Positions 39,501 to 49,809 of a DNA stretch of 64,000 bases are shown in pieces (the first letter of the stretch is position 1; each line of letters opens with the position of its first letter). Origin of the DNA: Antedon bifida (taxonomy: Eukaryota; Echinodermata; Crinoidea; Comatulida; Antedonidae). The DNA lies in contig OY727102.1 in assembly GCA_963402885.1 (NCBI GenBank), positions 1,612,001 through 1,676,000 on the forward strand, written 5' to 3'. Below the pieces are notes generated by a model. That model saw nothing but the letters and a program-made list of their open reading frames with translations, did no database searches and was not told where the DNA came from. The translations under genes and the position numbers were made by a program.

Positions 39501-42500
39501 TAATTAGAAAGTGACGGGATATACAGAATAAACAAAATTACATTTTCAAACATGTTCTCACCCCATTAATTATTAATTCGGCTTATAATAACAATGTGGA
39601 GGTTTTAATATCCACACATTACTAAACCAAGAATGCATGAATAGATGGATAGCAATAACCATTTATATCAACTTAGTACATGTACTCATGCATGATTTAG
39701 TAAGTATTGTATTTTTGCGTTAGCAGGCAAAACATCAAAAAGAAATATTTGTACACAATTTTGATTCCTATATCATATAAAAATTAACTTTATTCAAATA
39801 TTATTACCACTAATATACAATTAAGGATATTACGATATTGATCAATTTAGATTGTATTAAATGTGTTGATTATAAAAATATTACGTCATCTATATTATGG
39901 TATTTACCTTACCTGAAGATAAACAAGATTGTATTTTATTTTTAAGACATCATTCCAGACATAACAGTGTAGACAGAAATCGGCCAATGAGTTTGGTGGA
40001 CACTGAGATTACAGCAAGAAGAAAAACAATTTCACGAAGTAACTAACTCCTACATCAATCTCTCTTATAAACTTCTTCATTAAAACAAATGAATGAAGAA
40101 ATATTTTGTTAAATGATTTAAATATTTTGTCATTTTGTTGAAATGACATTAGCTTATCGTCATTATTTGAGATGGAGTAGACTAGATTTTTCAATATCCA
40201 ACAAAAATATCACAGCAATATATCAGCATTACCATAATTGATTCTCATTTCTACTTTTCTTAGGCCTTCGCAATCAAGTAAATGCAGACCAGTATCGCCG
40301 TATTTTTCACGTTGACAGCTCAATACCAAGGCGCAAGATATCGTCTGCCACAACTAGTCCTGTGACGTCACCAGTAAGTCGCCAGTCACCTGACCAAGGA
40401 GCAGCAACTCCTCCTGGTGGAAGTACTTCACCACAAAGTACAACGGCATCTACGGTATGTTTAAAAATCAAATTCAAATAAACTTTCCAATTCTCGATAT
40501 TGTAACTAAATTTTGTACAGTTTCAAATTTGACATCTTATGTGTTATTCCTTAATCTAATCTTCCATTAATACAGGTCTCACATGTGATAAACATGAGCT
40601 ACTGTATTACGGCACTTGCCTGTGATATTGGACAATTGTCTTATGTGGAGATACATACAGCACTTAGAATAATAAGTACTGGTTTTGATTTTTAAAACAG
40701 TAACGATGACAGCAGCGAATTTTTCTTTTTAAAAAACTAAAAAATGTCTACTTCTAATTTGATCATTTGATATCACAGAATCTACTAACAGTGTCTGAAC
40801 AAGCGAACGCAGAGGTCGTTGACATTAAAATGCCGATAACTGGTGAGATCCGGCTGAGTGTACTGTATAAGGCAGCTGACCGAGAGCTTGTTGTTCACAC
40901 TCAAGAGGCGAAAGGCATCCAAGTACGTCATACAACGGGTGACCCACAACTCCCTAATCCTTACGTCAAAATAGATATGCTGCCTCATCGACGGTAAGTG
41001 TTATTAACATCACATAGAATGGTGGCAGCTAGCTATCTGAAGGTTGGTTCTGCTGCACGCATAGATTCATACAATTTAATTTTTAATGAGCGCGTCCAAC
41101 ATTCGATAATATTCATATTCATTTATTTCCAGAAAACATAATTAACACTTAACACACAAGTATACACGGTGGTAAACAATACAAAAAAAAACCCATGACA
41201 CCATTCTAACAGATTGTCAAAAAGCAATAAAAATATCACTGTAAACAGACTCTCCTAATAGTGTTGGTTGACATAATTAAGCATTTACAATCCGGTTATA
41301 CAAAAATGATATAAATCAGAGAAAAATTTACTTTCATCGTAGGCCTAAAGGAACGTTTCCGTAATATGTAATGTAACAAGGCTAACAGCCATAAGTCGCG
41401 TGCTCTCAGAAAAAAATGAACTTTCAAAAAGTAATGTACTTTAAAACTTTTCTGTACATCAAAACAGTTCAAAAAGTACAGAAAAGCGATAAAACGCATA
41501 GTGATACCGGACCGACAGACAGACCGACAGACCGACCGACCGACCGACATAGTGAACTATAGAGTCGCGTCCACGCGACTAATAATACGAAGTACACGTG
41601 TGTGTATATTTCAATGGAGAGCAAAGATATGGTATATTCGAGTGGCCATACGATGACGTCACAATGTCCGGATCCTCTGACTGAGTTTATGTTCTATTGA
41701 ACATACTATCTTTAGTTTTTAATTTCTATGTTACATTTCAATAATACACAGAGAATCGATACGACAACGAACGGCGACCGTGGATGCTAGTCTATGTCCT
41801 GTCTGGAATAAAGTCTTTGTCTATAGCAACATTGATGAAAATAATGTGAGTACAATCATTTACAAACAAAAAAGATCAGCTGATCACAGTTTTCATTCCT
41901 ATATTAGGCTTAATATAATTGTAACTAATTCTTTATAATAGATATCATGATAAATTCAGGATACCTTTATTTTACTGAACTAAGTTTTTGGTACCATGAG
42001 TAAATTGCATTATTTTGACGTTTAAAGTATTCATAATTACAAGAATACTATAAGCAAATTGATGGTGTATCAATGGGATCGCCTCTTGGACAATAATAAT
42101 ATCATTTTGACGTTTAAATAATAATAATAATACATATATAAAAACGAAAGTGTTACGTTTATTATCTTCGATAGGTCGATACATTTGGGCTTGAATTCAC
42201 ACTGTGGGATGATATACCGAAAAGAAGCAACACATTTATGGGAGAAGTAAGTCACTTCATTTTAATCTTTAAGAAAATTGACAAAAACAAACACCGCACT
42301 GACGTGCTTGAAACGTTTCTGTATAATCTATAGAAATTCATTCATGTATCAGGCTCGTTGCTATATCGAGTGGTTGAATTCTTCCATTCAATATCTATGA
42401 ACTAGCAATTCACATATAACATGTAATCTTTAACTAGACGTAATGTCCACACAAAATTAGGTTGGTGTTGCTGCTGTTTTATACGCGATACTGTAAGTAG

Positions 42501-45500
42501 CTGCGTATACTTGAATAATCAAAAAGTATACCTGGCCAGAATGGTTTCAATTTCTATAAATAACAATACAGATTCGACGACGTTTAATAGTATTTAGATA
42601 TTTTTAGCAAAGCTGATTGAAACCAATATATAATCTCACTAATTGCTGCAGAATGTTCTTAAATTGCACAAGGTAAAACTATTTATGTGACAATAAGTAT
42701 TTTTTCTGTTTCTATATATTCTATATCTACGTAATGGAATCGTTATCAGTCGGCCTTAATGAATAAATTGATTTTATTTCGATAGTTATGATAGGTAGGT
42801 GTTGCAATATACCTAATCTATACTACAACGTTTCATGTGATTTATTTATTTAACAACATCTTTATACAGGATTACACAATCAGGTAAAGAAAACCTGTTT
42901 TGCATTGTGGTCCTGTAAAAATGTTTAGTTTTGTGAAAAACAAGAAACACGGCCATATAGATGGCTGCTGTCGCGTGCTCAAGTTAGTGTTTTTACCGAC
43001 CGACCAACCGACCAACCGATCGACATAGTGAGCTGTAGAGAGAGAATCAACAAATTCTTTGTCCAAATATGACGTAAATTCTACAGAATATAGTAAACCT
43101 ACTAATGAGAATATACTATACTTCTACAACCGATCACTACTAGCATTTTGTTAGAGCAGAGACCCCATCATTTTACGCCAGATGGTTAACATCTAACTAT
43201 TCTCTTTTACTATGTATCTTGTCCAGGTTTTGTTAGATTTAGCTGATTGTGACCTAAATGGACATTCACAATGGTACAACCTTGTTGACCATGATGAAAA
43301 CAGTGGACCTCTTCCAAAATCATCTCCGGCAGAAGTCCGTAAAACGTCACCGTGTTTTACGCGTGGTCTTCCGTCCATGCCAGCTCACGATAAAGTGAAG
43401 GAACTCTGGGAAAACGGTTACTTAACTCTGAGATCTCAAGGTGATTCCTTCTGTTTATTTGTCCAAAATGTGTTCTTCCTTTTACCTTTTTTGGGGTAAA
43501 ACTACAGCCCGGACTACCATCTAACAATTATATGGAAGCCGCGCCGATATTTCCATATCATTATCAGACGATAGATAAATATTAACTCGATATTTTAAAA
43601 GAGAGGGTGCAACAAAGCTAGCTGGCGAAATCCAAAAAAAATAGCATGTGATTTACATGGGAAATGTATTGTTATAATTACCGACATACATCAAGCTAAC
43701 TTACTGCAGCTGATATATTAATGTCATCGGTCATGAAAACTATCGTGCTTAGGGCACGGATTGATCGTCACATTACTATATTTTGTACACGGATATTGGA
43801 TTTCGTTTCATAAGAACCTGCCACGAGAAAGAATAATATGCCGTACAAGTATGGCGATCCATACAACCTATGGCAAGTCAATTGTATGTGAAGATAATCT
43901 GAGATCAATATAATAATATAATACTGTATAGTATATCATATATATAATTTTGGTTCGGTTTTTAATGATGTGATTTTAAATGTGTTTATCAAAATCTTTT
44001 AAATAGGCCTAATGCACTGTCAGTAGGAGAAGCCAACGTTGCATTTGCAAATCATGAATCATACGAATGAATTTGTATGAGAACAACACAATTATTATTT
44101 TGATGTATATTTGATTTAAACAGGCAATCGCAGCGGTAGTGACACGTCAATATGTAGCGCCCGTAGTGCCGACGAACACTGGCCCTACGATCGTTCATCC
44201 TTTACATCGTCAACATTGCTGCCCTCACCGACAGTTGTCAAACAGCTTACAGGTACGTTTGTAACAAAATATTGTTGTCTATTGTATGCCAAAAAAGTGT
44301 ATATACTTATCTAGAAAGATCAGTTAACGAATTTATTAAAAATTTGACAGTTATTGCCATATTTTGGAATCTTTAAAAAACGAAATAGCTGGCAACAACT
44401 GGTTGACACATGCGCGGTACTGTCAAACGACTAACTGATGACGAAATATAATTCATATCGCTTAATCATAATTTAGTGTTTTAATGTTTATTTATACGGT
44501 AGGAATATTCGTATTCTTATGTTTATTATATTACAATCATACCGAAAACAATTTTTTTTTCTAAAGTAGACTTACATTCATAATAGTGTGCACTCGTATC
44601 TTATATTACCCTTTATATTGAATTATTTTACATACCTTATTTATTCGACATATCCATAAACATATTTCATATATTAATATTATAAATTGTTAAAGATTCA
44701 CTTGAATTACAACCATAATAGTACTTGAAATCGTGTGGTTTTGTTTTTTTTTTCCTTTTTAAAATTTCTTCCGTTATATTATTATTATTCTAAATTATAT
44801 GTTGTCAACTAATATTAATTTCCACAGCCTTTCTGTACGCTTGTTCGCCTCCTCAGCTACCTGCGCAAACAGAACGAAGGAACTCAGTTTTATCTTACAG
44901 TGAGAGACAACATCTCTGCATTATGTGTCCCTCTCAATTTTATCACTAACGCTTGGTTCTCACTTTGACGCAGTGCAAGGACGCAGCCGAGAGTAATTTT
45001 GACCAATCACGGCGTGATCATCCGTTCGCTTGTGATTGGTCAAATCTCTTGCGTTACGTCATTGCGTTATTGCGTCCTAGTGGGGAACAAAGCATTATTC
45101 AATCTCTACTTCCATTTTCCTTCCCAGGATCCATCATTCTTCATATCATTGATTTACATCTATCTTTTTTTTTTCTTTTGTGGATCTTTTTATTTTGTTT
45201 AATGCCTGTTCCATTGTCTATCAGCACATACCTAATTTCATAGTACTGGTACGGGATATCATTTATTAATGCAAATACAGTAATAGAAAATAAAGTATAA
45301 AAGAATTTAAAAATCTACAGTAAATTTACTAATTCGCGTTTTAAATCTATTGACGAACTGTTGTAAACACATATTTCTCTTTTAGTAGATACATACTTTA
45401 CTTACTTTTTCTTTTCAATAATGAGTCGTTCCCACGTATTTTTGGATGATTTAAAATTTTAAAGCTTATTAGATACAATTTGGTTGTTTGTATACAATCT

Positions 45501-48500
45501 GTACTCATGTTCTCATGGCAGAGCTAGAATGCCTGTCATATTCAATTTTCAAGTGGTTGATATTTCACCGAATATTGTTTTATAATCGTGCCTTTAACCA
45601 ACCCGCGACAAAACACTCAATTATCTTCCCTTCTGCAATAAGCACGTTTGTTTTACTGTTTTCTTTTCTCATTTTTATCATTCATCAACTATCATCACGA
45701 TGCTCTTACATTAATGACATTCCCGTTGCCATGTGTTAGCACGAAGCTATTTCCTTGCAGGTTCTAAGCCTAAGATAAAGGTCTTGGGTGCTGATTCAGT
45801 GCATGAATCGCATGCCGGTGCAGCGGTGGCAGGCTGCCTTTTCCGACCTCGCTCTTCTACCCTACCCATTTCAAGCTTGAGAAGAAGTGGTAAGAATACC
45901 TTAGCATGTTATTCAAAACATGTCATTGGTTTTTGTTATTCTGTGTTCATTTATAAGTACAGAATGTCATACACATTATTGCATCAATTTCCTGTAATCA
46001 GTCATTTCAATAAATACTATGCATTTTCTCCAAGTAGCTAATGCCTATTTATAAATCCTAATGTATATATATATATTTACTGTTTTTAGCTTAATTAATA
46101 GAGCCTAACTAGGGCCTACAAACATGATGATTGGCATTATAGGGTAAATATTCTAATAAAGATATTACTAAATATGTTCATGGTGCGTCAAGTAAGTGAA
46201 ACTTTTAACTATAACCTGAACAATCTAAGTAAAATCAAGCAACACTTACGTAATTTTTTACGTCTAACATTAGCGTCGGACAGACAGCCGACCGTAAAAA
46301 GTCAGGCGAAGACTATTCTAAGAGCCACTAACAGCGATGCATCACTGAACATTCAAACAAAATCCAAAGGTAAGATGTGATTGCGTAGTTTAAAAGATTT
46401 CAAAAACATTTTCCCCATTTTTTCGACATGAATGAAAAATATTGTTCCCCTGTTCATTTATGGTAAGTATTAGGAAAAAGAATTCTACTTTTGAGTTATT
46501 CCATAAAATGACAATAAACTCTTATACTTGCATCATTCTATGCAAAACAGATCGGTTTGTCTGAAAATGGATTAAAAAAACACTAATTATTAAAATCAAT
46601 AATAAAATTAGACTGTAAAAACACCTTAAACATTCCATTCATAGGTATCTTCAGAAGATGTGCATCGTTCCGCAGAGCAGATAGTACGTCCAGTGACAGG
46701 TCACGTGGTAGCATTACTAGCCTAGGCAGCACAGATTCAGAAAATTTCATGTAAATAGCAAAGATTTGTCATTAGGCCTACACTTGTTTCATCAACAGAC
46801 GGAAGAAAAATCGACATTTGATACCTTGAATTCAGAAAAGAAAACAAATCTTGAAATTCTAGATTTACTAATACATTTTTAAGCAAAGACTACCTTAACT
46901 TCGTTTCTAAGAAAAAGACCATTTCCAGTAGCTAAACCTAAAATTTGGAACGATTTATTTAGCTATTTAAACACTTGGTCGCCACAATCAATTTAGAAAA
47001 ACAATACTTTATTCAAACCCATGTAATGACAGTAATTGATGTGCCACTAATTATGATTCTCTCATAGAAATGTGCGCTAGGCCTAATATTTAATTTCAAG
47101 ACATTATTTCAACAGAAAACTATTATCTCAAACTTTTGAAGACAATTCACTGACAATGCAAGACGACGAACCGAGTGGAACACCCGAAGGACCAGGACAA
47201 GCAAAGCTTCAGAATAATGGTAATTACTGATCTAAAGTCCAGAAAAATACGTACAAAAATATTGTTTAATATTATTAATTAAAAATGAAGACAATCTTTA
47301 CATTTTATACATCATATTGCCACATATTTGCTACTTATATTTCTTCAAAGACTCAATCATATTTGGATATCATTAACAGTATACTAATCCATCTAAAAAT
47401 GTGGAATCAAATCTAGACTAATTTACCCTGCCAACCAAACAGTGTGTAAATTTGACTCCATGGTTAATCTTAGTAGTCAGGACTAGCAAACTGTCAAACT
47501 CGTAGTTCGCTCGAGTTTGCAAACTCAAGTTTACTAATGTATACTGTTGCAAAGCGTACACAACGATATTTACCAAAATAATGTTGATTTACAAAATTGT
47601 TTTCTGCAGTTTGTCGAAGTTTTCAACTGGTCTGCACTACCAAACTTTACCAATATTTTGTTTACATACTCGGAGTTCGCTCGAGTTTACAAACTAAAGT
47701 TTGCCAGTGTAGACTTTTGCCGAAGTTTGTCAACTTGTCTTCGCAAACTTTACCGATATTTTGTTTAAAAAGTCGGAATTTGCTTGATTGACTGCAGTTT
47801 GTTCTACTTATGCAAACCATTTTTTTATTTTTCATTTTGTTAACTAGACATAGCTTGAATGGACTAACAAGGTCTACAGTAGTAACAAATATTACTATAA
47901 CTAGATCTATGTCATCATTATTTTTGTTTCTGACAGGTATGCGTGTGTGTGGTTATATCATGATAGACATGACAGTCAGTAAAGGTTTCCTCGAGGTTCT
48001 CATCATAAAGGTGCATGGTCTCAAAGGTTCTCAATCAGAACCTATAGGTAAATATACCTTTATTAATAAGTACTGTAAAAATGTTTCCACTAGTCGGTTT
48101 TCGAAGTTCGCCTCGGAAGACAGGCTATATCAGACATTTAAATACAAATTACAAATATATTGCAGCTTTAATTTCATTTATTTGAAATACCGTAATATAT
48201 CCTACTCTTCAACACTCACACCATTTAATGCGCTGCTGCTAAAGTAAATCATAATTTACACACAAAAAATTAATTAAAATTTCGTTTATTTTATCAGTAA
48301 TTTATTTATATTTGTATTCATCAGATACGTATGTGAAGACATATCTCAGAGATTTTAAGAAAAAGCTACAGAAGAAGAAAACAAGAGTTGTCAAAAAGTC
48401 AACAAATCCAGTTTACATGCAGAAATTGACTTACTCGGCGTGTGATATAGATAGACGCATTTTACAGGTAAAATAGTCTTTAGTTTAGGTGTAGGCCTAA

Positions 48501-49667
48501 TCAGGTTCATGCACGTAATGAAGTATTCGTTAAGAAGAAAGGGGTTTTAACGTCGAAGAAAGCTAACACAATGCTAATGCGGTACTCTATTTTGTCCTTT
48601 ATTGACTTCTGACCGATTTACTGTAAACAACAGCAAACAAATATTCAACCATTAACCTGCAACAGTCAGGCATATAAATAGGGATACATAGGCTATATAA
48701 GACATACTGTAAGCTTAAAGCCTTAGTCTATTAAATACATCTTATACAGTAGTCTGGAATATACATTAATTAAAAATTAAATTAATCTAGGCCTGGTATA
48801 ATATAACATAAAGTATAGCTTACCAGGATTGTGTCTACACCGACAGAAAAGCTTTCTTCCTTCTATCCACTATGCAGCATAGCCTACTCTCAAAATGCCA
48901 GTAGTCACACCTGGCTGAACATATGCAAATGACCTCAATAAAAAAGCTAAACAATTGGTGGCAGCAGACTAAGTACAGATAAAGTATTTGTGAACAGAAA
49001 AGTTAGAACTCCACAAAATTAAATTGTAACAATTTTGGCTCCAACGTATATTTTACGGGTAAAATAATCATAAAGCTTTACTTGTAGAGCAGTGAATATT
49101 AACAGATTGTTCTCAATTCCTTTTCATTTGTTGCCTTTAAAGATGTATTTTCCTCCAAAAATATGAAAAACGAAGATTAATTAAATCAGACTTTGAATAT
49201 GTTATTTTGTAGTTTAAAAAAAATAATGTTTTCACTTATAAAATGACAAAATAAATGGTTAAATTGAACCAAAAATTGTTTGCATTAAATTAAAGTTTTT
49301 CAGGTACTTTAAATAGATTTTTATTCGATCAAAATTTTTGGTCAAAGTGGATAACTATTATGTTACATTAAAATGGCATATTCAACAAAAATTGTGTTAA
49401 GAATTATTTTTTCAGGGGAACAATATATCTTTAATATTGAATGTGTAATATGCCTATACTCCAAGTCGTTCTTATTCTTTTTTTCTACAGGTGGGAGTTT
49501 GGAAAAAAGGATCAGGTATTGAAAGTAACAAGCAGCTTGGTGAAACTAGAATTCATTTAGATAAATGTTCACTGGATCACATGGAACACACCAAGGCATG
49601 GTACACACTCTATCCATCTTTAGCATTTGCAAGAAGCGACTCGGTAGAATCGCAAGCTTCTATTTAG
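33507..49667 (+). CDS. RIMS: RIM (Rab3-interacting molecule) presynaptic active-zone scaffold
   Basis: Assembled from 21 GT-AG exons with consistent phases, about 1110 aa: 33507-33524, 34423-34785, 35507-35647, 36251-36886, 37242-37308, 38125-38244, 39342-39456, 39947-40038, 40264-40454, 40779-40993, 41752-41845, 42175-42246, 43227-43440, 44124-44252, 45761-45889, 46274-46369, 46645-46750, 47116-47219, 47937-48047, 48325-48467, 49491-49667. RIM tethers Rab3 vesicles, Munc13, RIM-BP and calcium channels at release sites. Domain order is N-terminal helix and zinc finger (about 20-165), linker with polyglutamine, PDZ (about 390-486), C2A (about 590-735), proline motif (754-760) and C2B (about 975-1095). 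It is shorter than vertebrate RIM1alpha, mainly in linkers. The first exon encodes only MSFYKK and is the least certain. RIM1 versus RIM2 naming does not apply outside vertebrates. Confidence 0.93.
34423..35647 (+). CDS. RIMS: RIM exons 2-3: Rab-binding helix and FYVE-like zinc finger
   Basis: Residues 7-174. LAHLTPDEIAVIQHVLQKQK starts the helix that in RIM binds Rab3. Eight Cys in four CXXC pairs follow: CRLC, CHDC, CYYC in exon 2 and CRLC in exon 3. Spacing and the motifs FNDGIGRVCHDC and GNWYHG match the RIM/rabphilin finger, which in RIM also binds Munc13. The intron (phase 0) falls between the third and fourth Cys pairs. All eight zinc ligands are intact. Confidence 0.93.
34805..34910 (-). 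repeat. Inverted LINE-like tail
   Basis: TTTATTTATTTATTTCAACA opens a stretch with ACGAGGGTGGTCCACCCAGT and TTAGGGACCCTCAC. A simple T-rich start followed by a GC-richer block is the reverse of a retrotransposon 3' end. It lies in RIM intron 2. The class is inferred. Confidence 0.4.
35100..35300 (+). repeat. Duplicated end of RIM exon 2 with its intron
   Basis: AATCGAGAGTTTCCGTGTAG at 35136 repeats the end of exon 2 (AATCGAGAGTTTCAGTGTAG at 34764), and the intron start GTAATTATTTCAAAAGTT follows in both. Flanking blocks 34985-35130 and 35165-35295 also match each other (AATTAAAATAAATTATTCAT, GTAACGTTAACAA), so a tandem duplication included the exon edge. The copied donor is changed (GATGTAATT for GAGGTAATT). 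Confidence 0.75.
36000..36150 (+). repeat. LINE-like 3' tail with GAATT repeats
   Basis: GGCAATCCCGCAACAAGATT, TTTTGGCGTAAATAAATG and the terminal TTGAATTGAATTGAATTGAA. Pentamer tails of this kind are common at LINE 3' ends. It lies 100 bases before RIM exon 4. Confidence 0.5.
36251..36886 (+). CDS. RIMS: RIM exon 4: basic linker with polyglutamine
   Basis: A single 636-base exon encoding residues 175-386, between zinc finger and PDZ. It is rich in Arg/Lys (RRRKRSYCRRRRRP) and Ser and contains a Gln-rich run of about 30 residues near 331-361 encoded by mixed CAA and CAG codons. The segment SPDSGLDLQSGEY precedes it. In RIM this region is long, disordered and poorly conserved. Phase 0 at both ends. 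Apparent antisense frames are shadows. Confidence 0.88.
37242..39456 (+). CDS. RIMS: RIM exons 5-7: PDZ domain
   Basis: Exons 37242-37308, 38125-38244 and 39342-39456 encode residues 387-486. The peptide-binding loop reads TRGFGMEIISGK; later strands give TVVTRVVAGGPAHVHGNLKS and DQILEWNGHNLLDKTFEEA. The sequence GDQILEWNG is close to GDEVLEWNG of vertebrate RIM, whose PDZ binds ELKS and calcium-channel tails. Phases 1, 1, 2. The intron that splits the domain carries a long GAT repeat. Confidence 0.92.
38779..39315. repeat. GATGAT/AATGAT microsatellite inside the RIM PDZ intron
   Basis: About 535 bases of GAT, AAT and GAC triplets ending 26 bases before the acceptor of RIM exon 7. It gives spurious open frames (Asp-rich in one frame, Met-rich in another), and one of these runs on into the genuine exon. 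A related array lies at 18480-19135. Confidence 0.95.
39947..40454 (+). CDS. RIMS: RIM exons 8-9: Ser/Pro-rich linker to C2A
   Basis: Exons 39947-40038 and 40264-40454 encode about 95 residues, including RNRPMSLVDTEITARRKTIS and RRKISSATTSPVTSPVSRQS. Only one frame of exon 9 is open, and it is the one that phase 1 predicts. Basic motifs before Ser/Thr (RRKTIS, RRKISS) are potential kinase sites, an inference. Exon 8 has two in-frame acceptors 12 bases apart (before 39947 and 39959). Confidence 0.75.
40560..40670. repeat. Family C dispersed repeat in a RIM intron
   Basis: ACAGGTCTCACATGTGATAA, GAGCTACTGTATTACGGCAC and TTATGTGGAGATAC match the copies at 1580 and 31360. Confidence 0.5.
40779..43440 (+). 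CDS. RIMS: RIM exons 10-13: C2A domain and RIM-BP-type motif
   Basis: Exons 40779-40993, 41752-41845, 42175-42246 and 43227-43440. C2A text: TGEIRLSVLYKAADRELVVH, LPNPYVKIDMLP, CPVWNKVFVYSNI, EFTLWDDIP and FMGEVLLDLADCDLNGHSQW. The usual clusters of Asp that bind calcium are incomplete, as in known RIM C2A domains, which work without calcium. After the domain, residues 754-760 are RGLPSMP, fitting the RXLPXXP consensus bound by RIM-BP SH3 domains. Phases 0, 2, 0, 0, 1. Confidence 0.92.
41370..41580. repeat. (CCGA)n-bearing dispersed repeat, copy 2
   Basis: CATAAGTCGCGTGCTCTCAG, an AT-rich middle, then GACCGACAGACCGACCGACC and CATAGTGAACTATAGAGTCG. Located in the intron between RIM exons 10 and 11. 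Confidence 0.65.
42840..42920 (-). repeat. LINE-like 3' tail, minus orientation
   Basis: TTTATTTATTTAACAACATC, TTTATACAGGATTACACAAT and TTTTGCATTGTGGTCCTG are the reverse complement of the element at 727-815 with few changes. Confidence 0.6.
42945..43045. repeat. (CCGA)n-bearing dispersed repeat, copy 3
   Basis: ACGGCCATATAGATGGCTGC, GTCGCGTGCTCAAGTTAGTG, then CCGACCGACCAACCGACC and CGACATAGTGAGCTGTAGAG. It lies close to the inverted LINE-like tail and 180 bases before RIM exon 13. Confidence 0.7.
44124..47219 (+). CDS. RIMS: RIM exons 14-18: linker between C2A and C2B
   Basis: Exons 44124-44252, 45761-45889, 46274-46369, 46645-46750 and 47116-47219. Ser-rich, with SGSDTSICSARSADE, FRPRSSTLPISSLRRSG, RRADSTSSDRSRGSITSLGS and QDDEPSGTPEGPGQAK. 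Exons 14-16 all begin and end in phase 1, so each can be skipped without breaking the frame, as in the heavily spliced vertebrate RIM linker. Exon 17 ends AT|GTAA, so intron retention would give Met-stop at once. Confidence 0.85.
44828..44899 (+). CDS. RIMS: Predicted RIM cassette exon with a PxxP motif
   Basis: A strong acceptor (AATTTCCACAG) and a donor ACA|GTGAGA bound 72 bases, phase 1 to phase 1, exactly compatible with insertion between exons 14 and 15. It adds 24 residues including SPPQLPAQTERRNSVLSY. PPQLPAQ resembles the proline motif by which vertebrate RIM binds RIM-BP. If the donor is ignored, the frame runs to a TAA at 44947, giving an alternative C-terminus. The exon is predicted from splice sites and phase only. 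Confidence 0.55.
44947..45096. mobile_element. Family B MITE in a RIM intron
   Basis: ACGCTTGGTTCTCACTTTGA on the left and TGCGTCCTAGTGGGGAACAA on the right, with TTTTGACCAATCACGGCGTG and CTTGTGATTGGTCAAATC inside. About 150 bp. Confidence 0.85.
47455..47800. repeat. AGTTTGC-rich repeat with direct sub-repeats
   Basis: GAGTTCGCTCGAGTTTACAA at 47673 nearly repeats AGTTCGCTCGAGTTTGCAAA at 47504; CGATATTTTGTTTAAAAAGT parallels AATATTTTGTTTACATACT. Short words AAACTTTACC and AGTTTGTC recur. It lies in the intron before the first C2B exon and gives spurious open frames. Confidence 0.6.
47937..49667 (+). CDS. RIMS: RIM exons 19-21: C2B domain and C-terminus
   Basis: Exons 47937-48047, 48325-48467 and 49491-49667. 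The domain reads TVSKGFLEVLIIKVHGLKGS, DTYVKTYLRDFKKKLQKKKT, STNPVYMQKLTYSACDIDRR and LQVGVWKKGSG, ending TKAWYTLYP. The lysine-rich strand is the polybasic surface that in RIM C2B binds acidic phospholipid. The calcium-binding Asp set is absent, as in other RIMs. The final SVESQASI and TAG stop resemble the Ser-rich tail of vertebrate RIM. Confidence 0.93.
49138..49430. mobile_element. Family D MITE, copy 1
   Basis: TTTAAAGATGTATTTTCCTC with AAAAATATGAAAAACGAAGA at the left; AATTATTTTTTCAGGGGAAC and AATATATCTTTAATA at the right. About 290 bp, no coding content, in the last RIM intron. Confidence 0.75.
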
Positions 49668-49734
49668 ACCAATTATCAACTTTTTGATGTAGGCCAAGTA
49701 GATTCCAGTTTTCATAAAACAGTACACACATGAT

Positions 49735-49808
49735 GGGTCTAGAAAACGAAGACCCAAGATAGATCTAGAAAACTAAGATATCTTATGTCTTAGTTTTCTA
49801 GACACCTC
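49735..49808. repeat. Fold-back repeat, TCTAGAAAACTAAGAT arms
   Basis: TCTAGAAAACTAAGATATCT is followed within a few bases by its inverse TCTTAGTTTTCTAGACACC; a third, diverged arm (TCTAGAAAACGAAGAC) precedes. The same arms occur at 59404-59490. It lies in the RIM 3' UTR, 70 bases past the stop, where transcribed RNA could form a hairpin. Confidence 0.75.
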
Positions 49809-49809
49809 A

